DNA of 64,000 bases from an uncultured Alphaproteobacteria bacterium (GTDB lineage: Bacteria; Pseudomonadota; Alphaproteobacteria; Rhodobacterales; Rhodobacteraceae). Position numbers and translations under genes: made by a program. Below the pieces are notes generated by a model. That model had not been told where the DNA came from, made no database searches, and worked only from the letters and a program-made list of their open reading frames with translations. This document shows positions 1 through 8,457 of the stretch, in pieces (the first letter of the stretch is position 1; every line of letters begins with the position of its first letter). The stretch is from positions 57,100 to 121,099 of the forward strand of contig CACBAM010000001.1 in NCBI GenBank assembly GCA_902537215.1, written 5' to 3'.

Positions 1-1
1 A

Positions 2-727
2 TAGTTCAATTTGTGGAGCGCTTTTCATCAACTTCCAAAATTCCTTAGGTATATGCAAGTTTCCAATTTTATTGGATTCTGCCTCCACAAATATTGGCTC
101 ATTAGTTTTGAGATTTACCAGTTTATCGTAGATTAGCGTTTCAAATAACTTTTGAGACGGTTGTTTCTGACCTTGTGATCCAAATACAGATCCTTTGTGA
201 TTTGCCAGGCTTTCCAAATCGATAGTTTGCCCATTTTTTTTTTCTATTAAATTGAGTACTTTTGTTTTCGCTGTGCCTGTATTTCCTGTGAGGAGTATTA
301 GATAGTACCTGTCTATATTTCTATTTAGGAATTCACTGATATGTTTTCGAAATGCCTTATAGCCTCCATCTACCACTTCTACTTTCCAACCTATTTGGTC
401 CAGTATAGTGGCCAGGGCATAAGATCGCTGTCCACCTCGCCAACAGTATATCAAAGGAAGCCAATCTCTATTTTTGTTGTAGAGATAATCTTTTAAATGA
501 TCTGAAATATTTTTTGAAACTATAGATGCGCCTAACTTTTTTGCTTCAAATTTACTTTTCTGTTTATACATCGTGCCGATCATTTCCCGTTCGGCATTAG
601 AAAGAACTGGGAGATTAATAGACCCTGGTATCCGGTCGTCTTCAAACTCTAAAGGCGAACGAACGTCAATGACAGCATCGAAATCATGTATTTGAATATC
701 CGAAAACTTTACACGCTTTATACTCAT
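2..727 (-). CDS. mnmH: tRNA 2-selenouridine synthase (partial, C-terminus outside window)
   Basis: This enzyme replaces the sulfur of 2-thiouridine at the wobble position of some tRNAs with selenium, using selenophosphate, and also geranylates that base. The open frame begins at ATG 727 and runs off the left edge after 242 codons. An N-terminal rhodanese domain carries DVRSPLEF (residues 21-28) and the catalytic loop CWRGGQRS with Cys95. A P-loop domain follows, with GNTGTAKT at 148-155 and later VEAESNKIGN. The arrangement and motifs match the SelU/YbbB family. The third glycine of the usual GxTGxGKT loop is Ala153. It is divergent from the cyclase-family gene. A selD gene is expected elsewhere in the genome; none is in the window. 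Confidence 0.93.
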   Translation of the reverse strand, partial: MSIKRVKFSDIQIHDFDAVIDVRSPLEFEDDRIPGSINLPVLSNAEREMIGTMYKQKSKFEAKKLGASIVSKNISDHLKDYLYNKNRDWLPLIYCWRGGQRSYALATILDQIGWKVEVVDGGYKAFRKHISEFLNRNIDRYYLILLTGNTGTAKTKVLNLIEKKNGQTIDLESLANHKGSVFGSQGQKQPSQKLFETLIYDKLVNLKTNEPIFVEAESNKIGNLHIPKEFWKLMKSAPQIEL

Positions 728-808
728 ATTTTTATTCAACTTATCAAAAGAAAGGAGTTATTAACATAATTAGTATTAATTTAGGTAAAAAGATAGGAGG
801 ATACTACA

Positions 809-862
809 ATGTTTTTTAACTTAAGAAATTTGTGTGCATGTCATGAGAAAAAAGATTATTGA
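809..862 (+). CDS. Possible 17-codon leader ORF overlapping the cyclase start
   Basis: An ATG at 809 lies eight bases after a perfect AGGAGG (795-800), the best ribosome-binding site in this region. It opens a 17-codon frame (MFFNLRNLCACHEKKDY) that stops at 862, out of frame with and overlapping the beginning of the cyclase-family gene. The cyclase's own starts (GTG 834 or ATG 843) have no convincing Shine-Dalgarno sequence. This could be a translated leader coupled to the cyclase, or a start displaced by an assembly frameshift. No homology is recognised. Confidence 0.35.
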   Translation: MFFNLRNLCACHEKKDY

Positions 863-1619
863 TCTATCGGTATCCTTGGAAATAGGTATAAATTCTGATC
901 CCCCTACTGCTCTGCCAAAGATTGATTACATATCTCACCAAGATTCTGCTCAACACGTTTGTTCTTTCTTTCCAGGGCTTCAGAAAGATGACTTGCCCGG
1001 AGGAGAAGGCTGGGCGGTTGAGCAATTAAATATAAGTACTCATAATGGCACTCACCTTGATGCTCCCTATCATTTTCATTCGACAATGGATCGGGGTAAA
1101 AAAGCGATCACTATTGATCAGGTTCCACTTGAATGGTGTTTTAACCCTGGTGTTAAATTTGACTTTCGACATATGGAAGATGGTTATGTTGTCACACCTA
1201 ATGATATAAAAGCCGAGCTTAAAAGAATTAACTATGAAATTAAGCCATTTGACATTGTTCTGGTTAATACATCAGCTGGCAACCACTATGGTGCTGACGA
1301 CTATCTCCTTAAGGGCTGTGGTATAGGAAAAGACGCCACAATATTTTTATTGGAGAAAGGGGTAAAAATTACTGGGACTGATGCTTGGAGCTGGGATGCA
1401 CCCTTTGCTCATACTGCAGAAAAATACAGGCAAACAAAGGATTCTTCAATCATATGGGAAGGTCATAGAGCAGGTATGGAAAAGGCTTATTGCCATATGG
1501 AAAAACTGAGCTCTCTGGAGAAATTACCAGACTATGGATACACGATTTCTTGCTTTCCTTTTAAAATAAAGAAAGCTTCCGCTGGGTTCATTCGTGCGGT
1601 TGCCATTTTGGATCTGTAG
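843..1619 (+). CDS. Cyclase family protein (kynurenine-formamidase-like metal hydrolase)
   Basis: A member of the cyclase/KynB superfamily, which contains metal-dependent amidohydrolases such as arylformamidase and isatin hydrolase. The signature HNGTHLDAPYHF, with its metal-binding His and Asp residues, is present about 65 residues in. A later TGTDAWSWD stretch also fits the family. The length of about 258 residues is normal. I chose ATG 843 (MRKKIIDLS) because the domain begins right there; GTG 834 adds three residues. The substrate is unknown, since members hydrolyse varied amides and cyclic amides. The gene stands alone, convergent with the AidB-like dehydrogenase operon, and is preceded by a possible leader ORF with a much better ribosome-binding site. 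Confidence 0.88.
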   Translation: MRKKIIDLSVSLEIGINSDPPTALPKIDYISHQDSAQHVCSFFPGLQKDDLPGGEGWAVEQLNISTHNGTHLDAPYHFHSTMDRGKKAITIDQVPLEWCFNPGVKFDFRHMEDGYVVTPNDIKAELKRINYEIKPFDIVLVNTSAGNHYGADDYLLKGCGIGKDATIFLLEKGVKITGTDAWSWDAPFAHTAEKYRQTKDSSIIWEGHRAGMEKAYCHMEKLSSLEKLPDYGYTISCFPFKIKKASAGFIRAVAILDL

Positions 1620-1690
1620 CCTGATATAGAGGAAAAATTTGTTTTCTCTAAAATTTAATGAAACATTAGGTCAAAAGTTAATCCTATTTA

Positions 1691-3346
1691 TTAGCCGCCC
1701 ATTATATATTCAAAACTTGTATCAGTAGGTAATGTCCCAAAAGCTCCACTCCATCGAGGTCCAAGTCTACTATTACAAAAAGCCGAAACTTTTTCCTCTT
1801 CGCCACTTTTTATAAATATTGATGCCTGAATAAGACAGGCCATTTTTTCCGTCAGTAGCCTAGCCTCAACCTCTAAATCTATTGGATCTTGCAAAGTTTC
1901 TTTCAAGTGACTAAAGCTCTCATCAAAATTTTTATTTGATCCTTTTGCTGAGGCGAGTTCTCTAAATAATGCAGGTAGTGCATTTTTATCTCTTTGTAGA
2001 GCTCTCAAAACATCTAAACACATTACGTTACCGCTTCCTTCCCAGATGCTGTTTAGAGGAGCCTCCCTGTAAAGCCTGGGCATAATAGATTCTTCTATAT
2101 AACCAGGACCACCATGACATTCTAGAGCTTCGAATACTAAATAAGGTGTTCTCTTAGTTATCCAGTATTTGCTTATAGCGGTACTTATACGAGCGAATGA
2201 CCGTTCATCTTCATTGGAATTTTGATTGTCAACGGCTCTTGCTACTCTGAGTGACAAATTCAAAGCAGCCTCACTTTCTAAAACCATATCGGCGATAACG
2301 TTTCTCATTAAAGGTTGATCGATCAGTCTTCTTTGAAATGCTGATCTGTGAGAAACATGATGTTGGACCTGAACAATCGCCTGACGCATTAAAGACGCTG
2401 AGCTGACAGCACAGTATATTCTATTTCCTATAACCATATCTAGAATTGTCTTAATTCCCTTCCCTTCTTCTCCAATCATTGTGCCAAAAGTATCATCGAG
2501 CTCAATTTCAGAGGATGCATTTGACTTGTTGCCAAGCTTGTCTTTAAGTCTCTGGATGAAAAAACTATTTCGTTCCCCATTTGGCATCCATCTTGGCACA
2601 AGAAAACATGATAACCCGACATCGGTGTTGGCCAGCACAAGAAAGGCATCGCACATAGGGGCCGAGCAAAAATACTTATGACCAGTAAGAAGATAATCCG
2701 ACCCATTGCCAACATTAGAGGACACAGGCTTAGCTCTCGTTGAGTTGGCTCTTACATCCGATCCGCCTTGCTTCTCTGTCATAAACATACCTATTGTTGC
2801 ACCCACTTTTTGATTGATGGGTATATCTCGATCATCATATTGATTTGATAGCACCTTTGGTAACCATTGATCCTCTAATTGTTGATTATGCTTAAGTGCT
2901 GGTATAACAGAATACGTCATCGCCATCGGACACATAACACCACCTTCTACTTGATTAAACATGTAAGTGAGTGCCATGTGCGCAACTTGCGACCCCTCTT
3001 TGTTATGTTTCCATGCAAAGCTTGGAATTTCATTATTTATAGCTTCTCTCAGAAGGTGATGATAGGACGGATGGTAATCAATGTAATTTATTCTATTTCC
3101 ATACTGATCAAATGCCTTTAATTCAGGCGGATTTTTATTTGCCTTTTCTGCATGATCAAACATTTCGGTTCTACCCATCAACTGCCCAAAATCACTTAAT
3201 TTTTTTTCTGCCCACCCCGCACCTTCTCTATTAACAGCATCTCTAAGATTTTTATCACCTTTCCATAGATCTTGATTGCCTATATATGGAGGCATGTTTT
3301 CAACCTCATGTGTTGGTAATTGTTTTATTGGTCTGAGATGGTTCAT
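1691..3346 (-). CDS. AidB-like acyl-CoA dehydrogenase
   Basis: A 551-residue flavoprotein of the acyl-CoA dehydrogenase superfamily. The extended N-terminal region (LPTHEVENMPPY) is typical of the AidB branch. The motif MTEKQGGSDVRAN matches the flavin/substrate loop, and HGGPGYIEES followed by IWEGSGNVMCLD matches the C-terminal active-site region of AidB/isovaleryl-CoA dehydrogenase relatives. AidB of E. coli is an alkylation-response protein with weak isovaleryl-CoA dehydrogenase activity. In this context a catabolic role is as likely as a protective one. It is the last gene of a minus-strand operon, 14 bases after the MOSC gene. Confidence 0.9.
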   Translation of the reverse strand: MNHLRPIKQLPTHEVENMPPYIGNQDLWKGDKNLRDAVNREGAGWAEKKLSDFGQLMGRTEMFDHAEKANKNPPELKAFDQYGNRINYIDYHPSYHHLLREAINNEIPSFAWKHNKEGSQVAHMALTYMFNQVEGGVMCPMAMTYSVIPALKHNQQLEDQWLPKVLSNQYDDRDIPINQKVGATIGMFMTEKQGGSDVRANSTRAKPVSSNVGNGSDYLLTGHKYFCSAPMCDAFLVLANTDVGLSCFLVPRWMPNGERNSFFIQRLKDKLGNKSNASSEIELDDTFGTMIGEEGKGIKTILDMVIGNRIYCAVSSASLMRQAIVQVQHHVSHRSAFQRRLIDQPLMRNVIADMVLESEAALNLSLRVARAVDNQNSNEDERSFARISTAISKYWITKRTPYLVFEALECHGGPGYIEESIMPRLYREAPLNSIWEGSGNVMCLDVLRALQRDKNALPALFRELASAKGSNKNFDESFSHLKETLQDPIDLEVEARLLTEKMACLIQASIFIKSGEEEKVSAFCNSRLGPRWSGAFGTLPTDTSFEYIMGG

Positions 3347-3360
3347 ATTATTTATTCCAT

Positions 3361-4134
3361 TTAAAAAAGTGAAAGCACACTGTTGATGCCTACAGTCCCA
3401 GGAGTCCTTACACTGCAGTAAACTCCAAAATCCTGATGTCCAAATCGTTCATTCAGTATACCTATGGTATCACAATTATATTGGCCTGTCTTAGTATTAG
3501 TTTTTGTAGCATTACATCGCTCTATTCTATCAACAACCTTTAACTCTACTTCATCAATTTTAATCAATTTACCAACCCAATCAAATTCAACCCATGGCTC
3601 CCCTGTACGTATCCATATATTTCCTCTGAACCTCTCAGGTTCTAAGCTTTTGCCCGCTTTCTTGGAGAGATCTTCTAGAGAGTCTAGCGAGTTGATAGAA
3701 ATTGACTGGAAGGGAGTGTCTGTGAGAGCCGTATCGGCTACGCTCACTAATTTTGTAGGTTTTGGAACTTTATCAGTACAAAGAGGGAGCAACCACTTCA
3801 CAAAAGTTTCTCGGTCAGTATTATCACTAAGGTCTAATGTTATAGGTTTTAAATAGGGGTGTTTAAAAGTATATTTTTGATTATCAGTCCTTATTGACTC
3901 GACGGCTGATAGCGTCGGCATAATTGAGCCTCTAAGAAACTTAGTACACGGTTGCCACTCATTTGATAATTCGTCAAAAGAACTTTTTTCATGCACCAAT
4001 GCCCAACTTCTGTCCAAAGGAAGAGCTTTTCTTCTCTCTAACTTAATCTGTGTAATTTCTTCGCGACTTATCGATTTTATTGGATGCCGAAAAATCTTTT
4101 CCACTCTTACAGTCAATGTGCTTCGTGAATTCAT
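3361..4134 (-). CDS. MOSC domain protein with N-terminal beta-barrel
   Basis: The first ~100 residues (VEKIFRHPIKSI, LPLDRSWALV) match the MOSC N-terminal barrel domain. The remainder is the MOSC domain found in molybdenum cofactor sulfurases and mARC/YcbX-type reductases. RFRGNIWIRTGEPWVEFDW and ERCNATKTN are typical, the latter holding the Cys that ligates molybdenum in related enzymes. A Mo-cofactor-dependent reductase of N-hydroxylated or sulfurated compounds is the likely class; the substrate is unknown. The start overlaps the upstream carboxyltransferase stop by one base, so the two are translationally coupled. Length is 257 residues. Its only obvious Moco-using neighbour in the window is the formate dehydrogenase. 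Confidence 0.85.
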   Translation of the reverse strand: MNSRSTLTVRVEKIFRHPIKSISREEITQIKLERRKALPLDRSWALVHEKSSFDELSNEWQPCTKFLRGSIMPTLSAVESIRTDNQKYTFKHPYLKPITLDLSDNTDRETFVKWLLPLCTDKVPKPTKLVSVADTALTDTPFQSISINSLDSLEDLSKKAGKSLEPERFRGNIWIRTGEPWVEFDWVGKLIKIDEVELKVVDRIERCNATKTNTKTGQYNCDTIGILNERFGHQDFGVYCSVRTPGTVGINSVLSLF

Positions 4135-5705
4135 TATGGCCTCATTGTTACAAGGTAAGGTTTTGGACTTTTCAATCGGTAAGCTTTAAGCGCGAGTTCT
4201 AACCAAGATATTAGTCGTGGACGCGTTTCCCTAGGATCTATCAAATCATGGGCAGAAAAGCCTTCTGCTCTTGGAATTGGTGATTGTCGTTGAGCTAATT
4301 GATCCTCAAGCTCCTTCTGTTTTTTTTCAGGATTTTTAGCCATAGCAATTTCCTTCGAAAATGCAACGGCAACGCCACCTTCTACAGGTAAAGCACCACT
4401 TAAGGCACTGGGCCAAAGTAATGTGAAGCTATCAGGCCCATAGTGTGCAGTAGCAGCTACACCAAAAGATTTATGCATATGAACAGACGCCCACGGCACT
4501 CTTGATTGCATTATCGCGGATATGGCAGCTGTGCCAAATCTAATTGTACCACTTTTTTCTGATTCTGGACCAATCATGAATCCTGGCTCGTCTACCAAAC
4601 TGATAATTGGAATATGGAAACTGTTACAAAAATCAGAAAATCTTTCTAATTTCTTTGAGGCACTGGTTGTCATCGCCCCTGCGTAGAACATGCAGTCATT
4701 GGCGATAACGCCGACTGATTGACCATTAAGTCTACCTAAGCCTGTTACAAGGCTTGGACCATATTTTTTACCGATCTCAAAAAAGGTGCTTTGATCATCA
4801 TTTATATCTAGTAGGGATGTGATGATCTTTCTGACGTTATATGGTCTACGTCTATCTTTTGGTATTATATCGATTAATAAATCATCACAACGATCCATCT
4901 TGTCATTAGTAGCAATAGAGTCCGGGAACGACCAAGCGTTATCCGGCACAAAGGAAAGAAATGCTTTTATTTGTTCAAAAGCGTCATCTTCTGTTTTTGC
5001 AAAGTTGTTTATTACTCCACTTTTTAAGTGAACCTCGGGTCCACCAAGGGCCTCTTTTGTAACATCTATATTTAACGCTCTTTTTACGACTTTTGGCCCT
5101 GCTATAAGTACCAGCGAGGTCTCTGTCATTACTGAAAAGTGTGAGGCTACTAGACGAGATGCGGGTAGTCCAGCTACTGGTCCCAAAGCGGCCGTTGCCA
5201 CAGGCACTTCCCCCAAAGTGTTAGCAAGCGAAATAAATCGTGAAGGCGTGTATACGGCATCACTTGTAGGCCGATTACTTTTTTCTTGATTGGTGCCACC
5301 AACGGACCCCCCAGCTCCTTCATGCAATCGAATTAAAGGGACCTTGTATTTAAGTGCCAGTTCTTCTGTGTAAATACTTTTCCTTAAACCGGCAGCATTT
5401 GGTGATCCACCTTTTAAAGAAAAATCTTCTCCTCCTATGATCACTGGTCTTTTATTGATTTTCCCAAATCCTAGAATAAAGTTTCCGGGAGTAAATTTCT
5501 TGATTGATCCATTATCATTATACTCTGAGAAACCAGCACTTTTACCAATTTCATTGAAAGATTTATTATCTAGTATCCTGTTGATCCTTTCCCTTATAGG
5601 TAGTCGACCTTTTTTATACTGTAATTCTACAGCCTCTTTGCCACCCATCTGGTCAGCAAAATTTCTCTTCTCATTGATTTCTTTTGCTTCTTTTTCCCAC
5701 GTCAA
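4134..5705 (-). CDS. Acyl-CoA carboxylase carboxyltransferase (beta) subunit
   Basis: A 523-residue protein of the biotin-dependent carboxyltransferase family (propionyl-, methylcrotonyl- or geranyl-CoA carboxylase beta). It has the two crotonase-like halves: GRLPIRERIN and HEGAGGSVGG in the first, NDCMFYAGAMT, DEPGFMIG and FGVAATAHYGP in the second. It transfers carboxyl groups from carboxybiotin to an acyl-CoA. The usual partner, a biotin carboxylase/BCCP alpha subunit, is not beside it and not in the window, so it must pair with a distant alpha subunit or work otherwise. It lies 17 bases from the CobW gene upstream and overlaps the MOSC gene downstream. The precise acyl-CoA cannot be read from the sequence. 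Confidence 0.9.
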   Translation of the reverse strand: MTWEKEAKEINEKRNFADQMGGKEAVELQYKKGRLPIRERINRILDNKSFNEIGKSAGFSEYNDNGSIKKFTPGNFILGFGKINKRPVIIGGEDFSLKGGSPNAAGLRKSIYTEELALKYKVPLIRLHEGAGGSVGGTNQEKSNRPTSDAVYTPSRFISLANTLGEVPVATAALGPVAGLPASRLVASHFSVMTETSLVLIAGPKVVKRALNIDVTKEALGGPEVHLKSGVINNFAKTEDDAFEQIKAFLSFVPDNAWSFPDSIATNDKMDRCDDLLIDIIPKDRRRPYNVRKIITSLLDINDDQSTFFEIGKKYGPSLVTGLGRLNGQSVGVIANDCMFYAGAMTTSASKKLERFSDFCNSFHIPIISLVDEPGFMIGPESEKSGTIRFGTAAISAIMQSRVPWASVHMHKSFGVAATAHYGPDSFTLLWPSALSGALPVEGGVAVAFSKEIAMAKNPEKKQKELEDQLAQRQSPIPRAEGFSAHDLIDPRETRPRLISWLELALKAYRLKSPKPYLVTMRP

Positions 5706-5722
5706 TATCTATCTCCAATTTT

Positions 5723-6631
5723 TTATGTCTGGATACTGTTAAGTTTCTTGACAAACTCTTTTTCGTTATAAAAATTCCTTTTACCGATCACAACAAACAC
5801 AGGATCCGTTGAATTTTCTGTTTTTTTAATGTCCAAAGTTAATCCATCATATTGGATTGTACATACTTCTCCTTCATTATCTTTAAAAAATCCTTTTGCT
5901 CTTTCGATATTATAAATTGGATCCCGCAAAAGCGTGCTTAGCGCATCGGCGTTTATTGTTCCAGTAGGTTTTATCGTTGATGAAATAAATTCATGCGCTT
6001 GCTTTTTCTCTAATTTTATTTTGTCACCTCTACCTTTTTCATTGGGGGCAAAGTTTAGAAGCATATCTTTTTCTTCAATATGTGCGTTTACCGTTTTGAG
6101 AAACTTTCGTATTTCAAAACGTTTTGACAGAGTGTCGATACACTTTGACAGCTCATCTTCTTTTAGCAAATCAGTCTTATTCAATACCAAAAGATCATGT
6201 TGCTCGATTTGTAAACTAATTGTATCACTGATATACGAGTCGTTTAATTGTGACATAAGTCGGGATGCATCTGTTAACAACACTGTTCCATGGAATGATA
6301 GGAAGTCCATGAGCGATATTGTTTGTATGATTTTAGAGGGTAAAGCAATCCCGCTTGCCTCAAGCACAATATGATCTGGTAAAATCTCATTTGAATTCAT
6401 ACTCTCCAAAGTTTCTATCAACTCATTTCCATAGCTACAACACACACATCCTCCTGCAATGCTCAGAACGGATTCTGTTCTAGCTTCAACTAAGGACTCG
6501 TCAATGTTTACGTCACCAAAGTCATTCACCAGTAGAGCTATTTTTTTCTTAGTTGTCCTAAGAAAATTATTTATTAACGTCGTTTTACCTGTTCCAAGGT
6601 AACCTGAGATCAATGTCAGAGGAATGCCCAC
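5723..6631 (-). CDS. CobW/COG0523-family GTPase (putative metallochaperone)
   Basis: A G3E-family P-loop GTPase. Walker A is GYLGTGKTT (residues 10-18), the hallmark metal-binding CVCC motif is at 62-65 (preceded by two glycines), and NKTDL is the guanine-specificity motif. The C-terminal CobW domain is shorter and less typical. COG0523 proteins deliver zinc, cobalt or other metals to client enzymes. The gene starts two bases after the stop of the metal-dependent amidohydrolase, which makes that enzyme a natural candidate client (inference). Length is 302 residues. Confidence 0.88.
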   Translation of the reverse strand: MGIPLTLISGYLGTGKTTLINNFLRTTKKKIALLVNDFGDVNIDESLVEARTESVLSIAGGCVCCSYGNELIETLESMNSNEILPDHIVLEASGIALPSKIIQTISLMDFLSFHGTVLLTDASRLMSQLNDSYISDTISLQIEQHDLLVLNKTDLLKEDELSKCIDTLSKRFEIRKFLKTVNAHIEEKDMLLNFAPNEKGRGDKIKLEKKQAHEFISSTIKPTGTINADALSTLLRDPIYNIERAKGFFKDNEGEVCTIQYDGLTLDIKKTENSTDPVFVVIGKRNFYNEKEFVKKLNSIQT

Positions 6632-6633
6632 AA

Positions 6634-8325
6634 TTACCCACTATTTTCAATGAGATGTGGCTTGCCACCTTTGATTGTTCCTACAATTTTTTGATCTTTG
6701 AATTTAATTTCTTCAATATCAAAAGGGTCCTCCTCTAAGGCGCAACAATCTGCTTTTTTCCCTGTTTCTAAAGATCCTACTTCATGATCTATCTTAAGAG
6801 TATACGCCGCACCTAAAGTGATCGCATATAATGCTTCCATCTTATTAATTTTTTCATAATCCCCCAAAGTTCTTCCTGAATATGTAAGCCTATTCATAGC
6901 ACACCAAGCTGTAAATAGTGGGCCTAGAGGAGTTACCGGGGCATCAGAGTGTATTGCCAAAGGGACTTTTTCTTGTAGTGCTGTTTTACAGGCATTCATT
7001 CGATGAGCTCTTTCTGGACCAACTGTTAGGGAGTAATGTTCATCTCCCCAATAAAAATGGTGGTTAGAAAATAAGTTTACGCACATACCAAGCTTATGCA
7101 TCCTTTTAAATTGAGCAGTTGATGCAAGCTGACAATGTTGAAGAGTAAATCTATGATCATTTTCAGGAAATTTAGCCAGAGCACCTTCTAGGCAATCTAA
7201 GGCTAATTCGGTAGCCTCGTCTCCATTAGTATGCGTGTGGACTAAAATATTATTTTCTAATGCAAGCTCATAGGCTTCTTGTATATGTTCCGGTGCTGTA
7301 TACCACATGCCATTGGGGGCACCATTATAGTATCCAGGCCACTTAAGTCTAGCCGTGAAGCCTTGAATTGAGCCATCTGCAACAATTTTTATTGAACCTA
7401 GCCTTAAATTTTCTGTAGATTTTTTTTTGAGCTCTAAGACTTTGGGAATTAACTCTTTTGGGCTTATTCCCTGCATATATCGCAAAGAAACAATTCGAGC
7501 TGGAAAATCTGCTTCCGATGTTACCTTTAACATCATTTCAACAGACTCATCTGTTTGCAAGTTCGCAAGGTCAGCAGCAGTAGTGACCCCGGCTCTGGCA
7601 CATATTTTTCCAAAGTTTCTTAGACCTTCTGCATCTCCTGAAAGCCAATCCTTTCCTAAGCCTACATGCCTAGTTACTAAAGCAATGGTTTCAGCCCCTC
7701 TTATCTCCCCAGATGGAAGACCGTCTTCCCCCAGAGGAATGCCCTCATGATTTATACCTGTTCTCAAAAATCCTGCCTGCTTTAAGCCTACTGAGTTTAT
7801 ATTGAGTTTATGTCCAGACGCATGTAGTATTCCTACCGGTCTTTGATCTGAAACCATATCTAGTATTTTTCTGTCTAATGCTTTGTCTTCAAAATAAATT
7901 GGGTCTAATCCCCATCCTGCTAACGGCGCGTTCGGGTCCAATAAGGTTTCGTTCTCGTGTTTTAGCTTCTGAACAAGCTGTTTTACATTTTTAATGCCAA
8001 GGCTCAATGTTCCATCTGGCTTTTGTCTATTAAAATACCCACAATATAATTTACTCCACAATGCTCCTTCAAACAAATGACTATGCCCTTCAACAAGACC
8101 CGGCATTAAAACGTATTTTTCAAAACTTTTGTCAAGTTCGTATTTGCCCTCAGGTTTAATTGTGTTGAGGTCTCCCACTTGCACAATTTTACCATCCAGA
8201 ACACTCATGTATTGTGCTTCTGGATTTCTAGGGTTCATCGTAATTATTTTTTTTGCTTTATAAATTTTTAACAAATCATGACCCTTAAAAAAAAGATTTC
8301 TGTTTATAAGAAACGTTGATATCAT
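6634..8325 (-). CDS. YtcJ-type amidohydrolase
   Basis: A metal-dependent hydrolase of the amidohydrolase superfamily, YtcJ branch (COG1574). It has KIITMNPRNPEAQYMSVLDG at the N-terminal beta-sandwich, LVEGHSHLFEG with the first HxH metal pair, VHTHTNGDEA and HCQLAS for later histidines, AIHSDAPVTPLGP with the catalytic Asp, and LETGKKADC at the end. Substrates of this branch are mostly uncharacterised amides. The longest frame would start at a TTG at 8430, only 27 bases from the divergent binding-protein gene. I prefer ATG 8325, because the conserved domain starts shortly after it and this leaves room for a divergent promoter; no strong ribosome-binding site decides the point. First gene of a five-gene minus-strand operon. 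Confidence 0.87.
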   Translation of the reverse strand: MISTFLINRNLFFKGHDLLKIYKAKKIITMNPRNPEAQYMSVLDGKIVQVGDLNTIKPEGKYELDKSFEKYVLMPGLVEGHSHLFEGALWSKLYCGYFNRQKPDGTLSLGIKNVKQLVQKLKHENETLLDPNAPLAGWGLDPIYFEDKALDRKILDMVSDQRPVGILHASGHKLNINSVGLKQAGFLRTGINHEGIPLGEDGLPSGEIRGAETIALVTRHVGLGKDWLSGDAEGLRNFGKICARAGVTTAADLANLQTDESVEMMLKVTSEADFPARIVSLRYMQGISPKELIPKVLELKKKSTENLRLGSIKIVADGSIQGFTARLKWPGYYNGAPNGMWYTAPEHIQEAYELALENNILVHTHTNGDEATELALDCLEGALAKFPENDHRFTLQHCQLASTAQFKRMHKLGMCVNLFSNHHFYWGDEHYSLTVGPERAHRMNACKTALQEKVPLAIHSDAPVTPLGPLFTAWCAMNRLTYSGRTLGDYEKINKMEALYAITLGAAYTLKIDHEVGSLETGKKADCCALEEDPFDIEEIKFKDQKIVGTIKGGKPHLIENSG

Positions 8326-8457
8326 TGAGTTTAATAAAATTTCATTAAGGTAGGCAACTACTTCGTTCTTATTGGTTTGTTTTCCTTGCAAAAAAGTAAA
8401 AGCATTTGGTGATAGACTATATTCGGGCAATACTTCAATTTAAAGAAAGGTTGAGAA

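Noticed and set aside
1627..1650. Terminator after the cyclase gene
   Set aside because: The AT-rich TAGAG-AAAA/TTTTCTCTA hairpin needs a bulge and lacks a following T-run; too weak to call.
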